From positions 34,600,721 to 34,664,720 of the forward strand of contig CM030708.1 of the NCBI GenBank assembly GCA_017979445.1: DNA of 64,000 nt, in the 5' to 3' direction. Position numbers and translations under genes: made by a program. Position 1 is the first letter of the stretch, and every line of letters starts with the position of its first letter. The DNA comes from Akebia trifoliata (lineage: Eukaryota; Streptophyta; Magnoliopsida; Ranunculales; Lardizabalaceae). Under the pieces are notes generated by a model. It had not been told where the DNA came from, searched no databases, and worked only from the letters and a program-made list of their open reading frames with translations. Positions 58,496 through 64,000 of this stretch are shown here, piece by piece.

Positions 58496-61400
58496 TCAAA
58501 GCCATTTGAAAATTAACCCCCCATGAGTTGCGAAGAATGGAGCAAACACCAATGACTCCACGGCCATAAGCTTAATCAAGATGTTGAGTGATGGGCCAGA
58601 GGTGTCCTTGAGTGGATCCCCGATAGTGTCCCCAATGACAGCAGCTTTGTGCGCGTCCGACCCCTTGGGACCCAGCATTTGTGCGTGTTCAGAAGCACCG
58701 GCCTATATAGAAATCACAAATGAAGTTTTAAACCAACCTTGAGAAATAATTCAACATAGAGTCCGGAACCAAAAATCCAAGTACAATAGGCCTTAGCATC
58801 TGAGGCTCAAGAAAGAAATAATTTACCTCTATGTATTTCTTTGCATTGTCCCAAGCACCACCGGTATTGGAGGCCGAGATGGCGACCTGCAAACAAAGAA
58901 CAAGAGCCCACCAAATTTTTGGGAACCCATCAGATATGAAATAGTGTAAGCAAGAGTAGGGAGGACTACCCAAAAGAAGAATTCCATGGATCCCACCAAA
59001 ACTAACATCAACGGTTACTCACAAAAGGAGTACAAAGAAAAAGAATCTTACGTAGAAAAATATGCAAAACAAGGTCGACCCAAAAGAAAAATTATAGAGC
59101 CATCCAAAGGTAAAGTGTGGTAGTGATTTGGAAAGTGATTTCAGCAAAAAAGAAATTTTAAAAACAAAACCCAAGAAACGAAGCATACCTGGACACCAGA
59201 AACAAGTGCACCAGCAAGAACCCCTGCGAGCGTTTCCACCCCAAAAAAGGTTCCAGCAATGAGTGGTGTGAGCATAACTAGTGCACCAGGTGGGATCATC
59301 TCCTTCAGAGATGCATCAGTAGAGATTTTGACACAAGTTGCATAATCTGGTTTTGCCAATCCTTCCATGAGACCAGGAATCGTATTGAACTGCCTGCGAA
59401 CCTCTTCCACCATCTTGAGAGCTGCACTTCCCACACTCTTCATTGTCATGGCTGAAAACCAGTATGGAAGCATGGCTCCCACAATTAGTCCAACAAAGAC
59501 CTTTGGAGTCAACACATCAACACTAGTGATGCCAGCTCTGCTCACGAAAGCGCCAAATAAAGCAAGAGAAACAAGGGCAGCTGATCCGATTGCGAAACCC
59601 TGACACATGAGATCACCATATGTCCAGAACCTTTTTAGTTGAGAAGAAAAACAAAAGACGCAATTCTTTAACTGCCTCGTGACAACTAATGATGATAGTG
59701 CCTACATCTAACAGACATGTCCATAGTGTCATGCATGGTGTCCATGTGTGTCCAAGTTATTGACTGTAAATGAGTCTTTGTGTTGTGCTTTTGTATCGAG
59801 TTTGAACCACCTTTAAACTCAGTATGATTGGCTCAAGTTTTGAGTCATCCTTCTAAAAATGGGTGAAAAGGTTAGCATCCTGTTTGAGGGAACAGGTAAA
59901 GATAGAAGGCAAGCACCAGGCCACGCCTTGTGAGCAAAGTGCATGCCTACAAGTGACCAAGCATTACCTAGCACGATCAAGTGAGAACGTGTACTTTGTA
60001 AGGTGTTCATTTATGTCTTGCCTTATAAGTTCCCATTTGAACATTAACAAACTAGCTTTTTTCATTATTTTTCCTTTTTAATTCCTTCACCCAAAACTGA
60101 AAGGTTTCTTGATCCAAATAAGTTATAAATAAAAAAATAAAAAACATGGGCAAAGAAGCATTACCTTGCCAATGGCAGCGGTGGTGTTTCCGGCAGCATC
60201 CAAAGCATCTGTTCTCTCACGGATCTTGTGGCTCATTCCAGCCATCTCTGCAATTCCGCCAGCATTGTCACTTATAGGGCCATAGGCATCAATTGCAAGC
60301 CCTGTAGCAATCGTACTGAGCATTCCCAAAGCTGCCACCGCAATTCCGTACATGGCAGCCAAGCTAAAGCTGACATAAATGGCAATAGCAATGGCGAATA
60401 TTGGAATAATGACCGATTTGTATCCCAAAGCTAGCCCAAAAATGACATTTGTTGCTGCACCCGTCCTGCAAGAATCGGCCACATCCTGCACCGGACTGCA
60501 AAATTTGGCAAATTTCAATACCTAGATAATAATTTTATATTCAAGAAAAAAACCAATAGAAAACAGAGGAAAGATCCTTTAGAATAGTGTTGAACCATGG
60601 AACCACTCCAAAAGACCGATCTTTTGGAGAGGGGGAGAACTATGAATATAATAGGGTCACGGGGCTTAACTGGGGTATGACACACCTGAGAGTGGAGGAA
60701 AATATACACTCAACCCTTCTCATCAGTTGGGCTCATCTAATTAATAAGCCGTTATCCAGAAACACCATCAACTAACCCAACTGTCCAATCAACCAATTCA
60801 TTTGTATGGTCAGTGAATGTAGCGGCTGCCAGCCAGCCCCATAGGGGCATGGGTCCCATCAATGGTAAGTGTCCCACCAAAGAGATTTTTTGAGCTAAAA
60901 ACTGACCTTATTGGATGATCGATCTTAAACATGATATTTTTTACTCTTTCAGACACTCAGAAAAATAAAATAAAATAAAAATTGGCAATCAAGTCAGAAC
61001 AAATAGATCAATTTTGACGTAGATGGTCTTCTTAGCCAATTGACAATCGACATGGGGATAATAAAAGTAACTCTGAAGAGAATGACCACCTGTAAGCATT
61101 GCTGGTGAAATACTCAGTAGTGTATCCAATAACAAGACCGGCCCACAATCCAATTGAAACACACAAAAAGAGGTACCTGAGTTTACAACAAAGGAAATAA
61201 AAATTTAGTATTACACAACATAAATGTCCTATACTGTCTAAATGACAGAAACCCAAGAAGATTACCAGTTTTTAACTTCCTTCTCAGTTCCAAAGTTGAA
61301 GAGAGTAAATTGGGATGGCAGAACAAGGAAGCTCACAATGGCAATCCCGGCTGTCATCAGGATTGTTGAGATGAGAAGTTGTCGCTTCAAGGACGGCTCA

Positions 61401-64000
61401 ATCTGAGTTACCTTATTGATCTCAAAGAGATCGGTGGCAAAAAGTGTGGTAATTAGACAAACCAGAATTCCCACTGAGCTTATAATTAGAGGATAACACA
61501 TTGCAACATAGTCATGGTTGATGCCAATTGATGATATAGATGCCACAAACAGTGCGGCGCAAGATGATTCAGCATAAGACCCAAATAGGTCCGAACCCAT
61601 CCCAGCAATGTCCCCCACATTGTCACCCACATTATCTGCAATAACCTGAAATATAATATAAAAAGCAAAAAACATTACCATTATACATTACTCCTTGTAG
61701 TTCCCAAAATTTGCAAAATATGTAACTATCTTCCAAATCTTTTGTACATGCATCATCTAAACATAATTGCTTTACTATTTATGCAATTTTATATTGACTG
61801 AATGATTGTCGTATATTTAAGTAATACTAGAATACATAGGAATATACACAGATGAATGATGAACGTACGAATAAGATGTATGTGAATCTCTAGATTATGT
61901 ATACACATACATCCTTTTGTGGAAGTGAATTATCCTTGGTTTCACAGAAAATTGGCTCTGTGAACCTATAAAAGAACACTAGACAGGCAGACAATTTTAA
62001 CAGCATGTATGTGTATGAAAATAATTAAGTATAAATATCACAAGAAAATAAATGAACTGATTGACAACATTATAAAAATAATAATTTTAAAAAATAAAAT
62101 AAAATAAAATAAAAATTGGCAATCAAGTCAGAACAAATGGATCAATTTTGACGTAGATGATCTTCTTAGCCAATTGACAAGCGACATGGGGATAATAAAA
62201 GTAACTCTGAAGAGAATGACCACCTGTAAGCATTGCTGGTGTAATACTCAGTAGTGTATCCGATAACAAGACCGGCCCACAATCCAATTGAAACACACAA
62301 AAAGAGGTACCTGAGTTTACAACAAAGGAAATAAAAATTTAGTATTACACAACATAAATGTCCTATACTGTCTAAATGACAGAAACCCAAGAAGATTACC
62401 AGTTTTTAACTTCCTTCTCAGTTCCAAAGTTGAAGAGAGTAAATTGGGATGGCAGAACAAGGAAGCTCACAATGGCAATCCCGGCTGTCATCAGAATTGT
62501 TGAGATGAGAAGTTGTCTCTTCAAGGACGGCTCAATCTGAGTTACCTTATTGATCTCAAAGAGATCGGTGGCAAAAAGTGTGGTAATTAGACAAACCAGA
62601 ATTCCCACTGAGCTTATAATTAGAGGATAACACATTGCAACATAGTCATGGTTGATGCCAATGGATGATATAGATGCCACAAACAGTGCGGCGCAAGATG
62701 ATTCAGCATAAGACCCAAATAGGTCCGAACCCATCCCAGCAATGTCCCCCACATTGTCACCCACATTATCTGCAATAACCTGAAATATAATATAAAAAGC
62801 AAAAAACATTACCATTATACATTACTCCTTGTAGTTCCCAAAATTTGCAAAATATGTAACTATCTTCCAAATCTTTTGTACATGCATCATCTAAACATAA
62901 TTGCTTTACTATTTATGCAATTTTATATTGATTGAATGATTGTCGTATATTTAAGTAATACTAGAATACATAGGAATATACACATAGATGAATGATGAAC
63001 GTACGAATAAGATGTATGTGAATCTCTAGATTATGTATACACATACATCCTTTTGTGGAAGTGAATTATCCTTGGTTTCACAGAAAATTGGCTCTGTGAA
63101 CCTATAAAAGAACACTGGACAGGCGGACAATTTTAACAGCATGTATGTGTATGAAAATAATTAAGTATAAATATCACAAGAAAATAAATGAACTGATTCA
63201 CAACATTATAAAAATAATAATTTTAAAAAATAAAATAAAATAAAAAAGACATAGGAAGAAAGGTGAAGGAAAATTACAGCTGGGTTTCGTGGGTCATCCT
63301 CAGGGATATTTCGTTCAACTTTTCCAACAAGATCCGCACCAACATCAGCCGCTTTTGTGTATATACCTCCACCGACTCTCCCAAATAGCGCCATTGAAGA
63401 GCCCCCAAGGCCATAACCAGTAATAGACTCATAAAGTCCCTCCCAGTCATCCCCATAGTACAATCTGAAGAGATTAATTGTAATATAAAGAACCAAGAGG
63501 CCATTGGCAGCCAAAAGAAAACCCATTACTGCACCAGACCGGAATGCTGTAATAAATGCCTTCCCAACACCCTTCCTTGCTTCCAAAGTCACTCTTGCAT
63601 TAGCATAGGTTGCAATTTTCATGCCAAGGAAACCAGAGAGAACGGAAGTTAGAGCACCAAGGAGGAATGCAATTGTGGTAAAGATGGCATTGGCGAGGGC
63701 TGGTTTGCAGAGTTTCTCCGGGTTATAAGTGCAAGGTTCACTCTCGGTGCTGAAACCTCTTACTGAACCAAGGAAGAGAAAGATGATGGCTCCAAAAACA
63801 ACCACGAAGACACTGAGATACTTGTATTGAGTGAACAGAAACGAAGTTGCCCCTAGAAACATGCCCCAATTATGAGAAGAGTAAGAGAATCAAAAGACAT
63901 AAAAAGAAGAAACATGGAATGCTAAAAAAAATAATTAGTAAGAGCTCTCCAAATGTTGATCCATTCATCAAAAACCTTATGCCAAAATTTTGAGATCGGC
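58496..64000 (-). CDS. AVP1: vacuolar H+-pyrophosphatase, type I (5' end outside window)
   Basis: This membrane pump uses pyrophosphate hydrolysis to acidify the vacuole. Exons in the window, in gene order: 63278-63852, 62400-62779 (2B), 62224-62310 (3B), 61266-61645 (2A), 61090-61176 (3A), 60165-60495, 59189-59599, 58827-58886, 58496-58702. The first starts at the GATSFLF region, so roughly the first 100 residues lie beyond the window. Catalytic parts are visible: [35 protein letters not shown] and the late DNAKKYIE and [22 protein letters not shown], with Ala before the Lys site, marks the K+-dependent type I. Exons 2 and 3 occur twice in tandem. Exon 1 ends in phase 0 and exon 4 starts in phase 2, so one copy of the pair restores the frame but two do not. 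Confidence 0.93.
60580..60730 (+). repeat. repeat fragment in H+-PPase intron, shared with LPD intron 12
   Basis: ACTATGAATATAATAGGGTC and GAGTGGAGG, with ACACTCAAC further on, match 30590-30685. It is a dispersed non-coding repeat of unknown class. Confidence 0.45.
60962..62100. repeat. tandem duplication, copy A (exons 2A and 3A)
   Basis: This is the gene-downstream copy of a 1.13-kb unit. It spans part of the following intron, exon 3A, the 89-base intron, exon 2A and most of the long intron before it. The offset to copy B is 1134 bases, rising to 1136 after a 2-base indel. About twelve substitutions were counted by eye. It encodes Phe in TEYFTSNAY, where copy B and known pumps have Tyr. 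Confidence 0.95.
62093..63240. repeat. tandem duplication, copy B (exons 2B and 3B)
   Basis: This is the gene-upstream copy of the same unit. Exon 2B encodes exactly the same residues as exon 2A. Exon 3B has the family-standard TEYYTSNAY. An (AAAAT)n tract lies at each of the three boundaries (about 60961-60980, 62090-62114, 63227-63246). This fits duplication by unequal exchange between two such tracts. Confidence 0.95.

Noticed and set aside
60962..63240. Two separate neighbouring H+-PPase genes
   Set aside because: Only exons 2 and 3 are repeated; the flanking exons are single copy.
58496..63852. Type II (K+-independent) H+-PPase
   Set aside because: The GNTTAAIGK segment has Ala where type II pumps have Lys, and the whole sequence follows plant type I.

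Overview
The window is nuclear DNA from a flowering plant. It is AT-rich, its genes are split by many GT-AG introns, and its gene space is full of short transposon remnants. Every recognisable protein is a plant type: a calmodulin-binding CAMTA factor, a plastid-targeted lipoamide dehydrogenase, an HDEL calreticulin and a type I vacuolar H+-pyrophosphatase. I cannot name the species.

Eight protein genes can be rebuilt exon by exon with consistent splice phases. They are: CAMTA5/6-like transcription factor (8510-19223, +, 13 coding exons, about 927 aa); SAR1 GTPase (21128-24342, -, 193 aa); ribosomal protein eL29 (25403-25741, +, 62 aa); plastidial dihydrolipoyl dehydrogenase (28843-36199, -, 15 exons, 570 aa); PHOS32/34-like universal stress protein (42109-43133, -, 166 aa); RING-CH membrane E3 ligase (49342-51589, +, 213 aa); calreticulin of the CRT1/2 type (52891-56911, -, 14 exons, 418 aa); and the 3' part of a vacuolar H+-PPase gene (58496 to beyond 64000, -). 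They are unrelated housekeeping and signalling genes, not a functional cluster. SAR1 and eL29 are divergent; eL29/LPD and RING-CH/calreticulin are convergent.

The space between and inside genes holds transposon debris. There are several foldback MITE families; three hAT-like MITEs with clear 8-bp target-site duplications; one Mutator-like MITE with a 9-bp duplication; tRNA-derived SINEs; two LINE remnants in introns; and a decayed Ty1/copia pol upstream of LPD. A short piece resembling plastid ndhE lies in an LPD intron.

The most interesting feature is a 1.13-kb tandem duplication inside the H+-PPase gene. It copies two consecutive exons with about 1 percent divergence, and its three boundaries are AAAAT-rich tracts. 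The exon phases show that splicing in both copies would shift the frame and stop early. So the exons are either used alternatively, or the gene is damaged, or two haplotypes were joined in the assembly.
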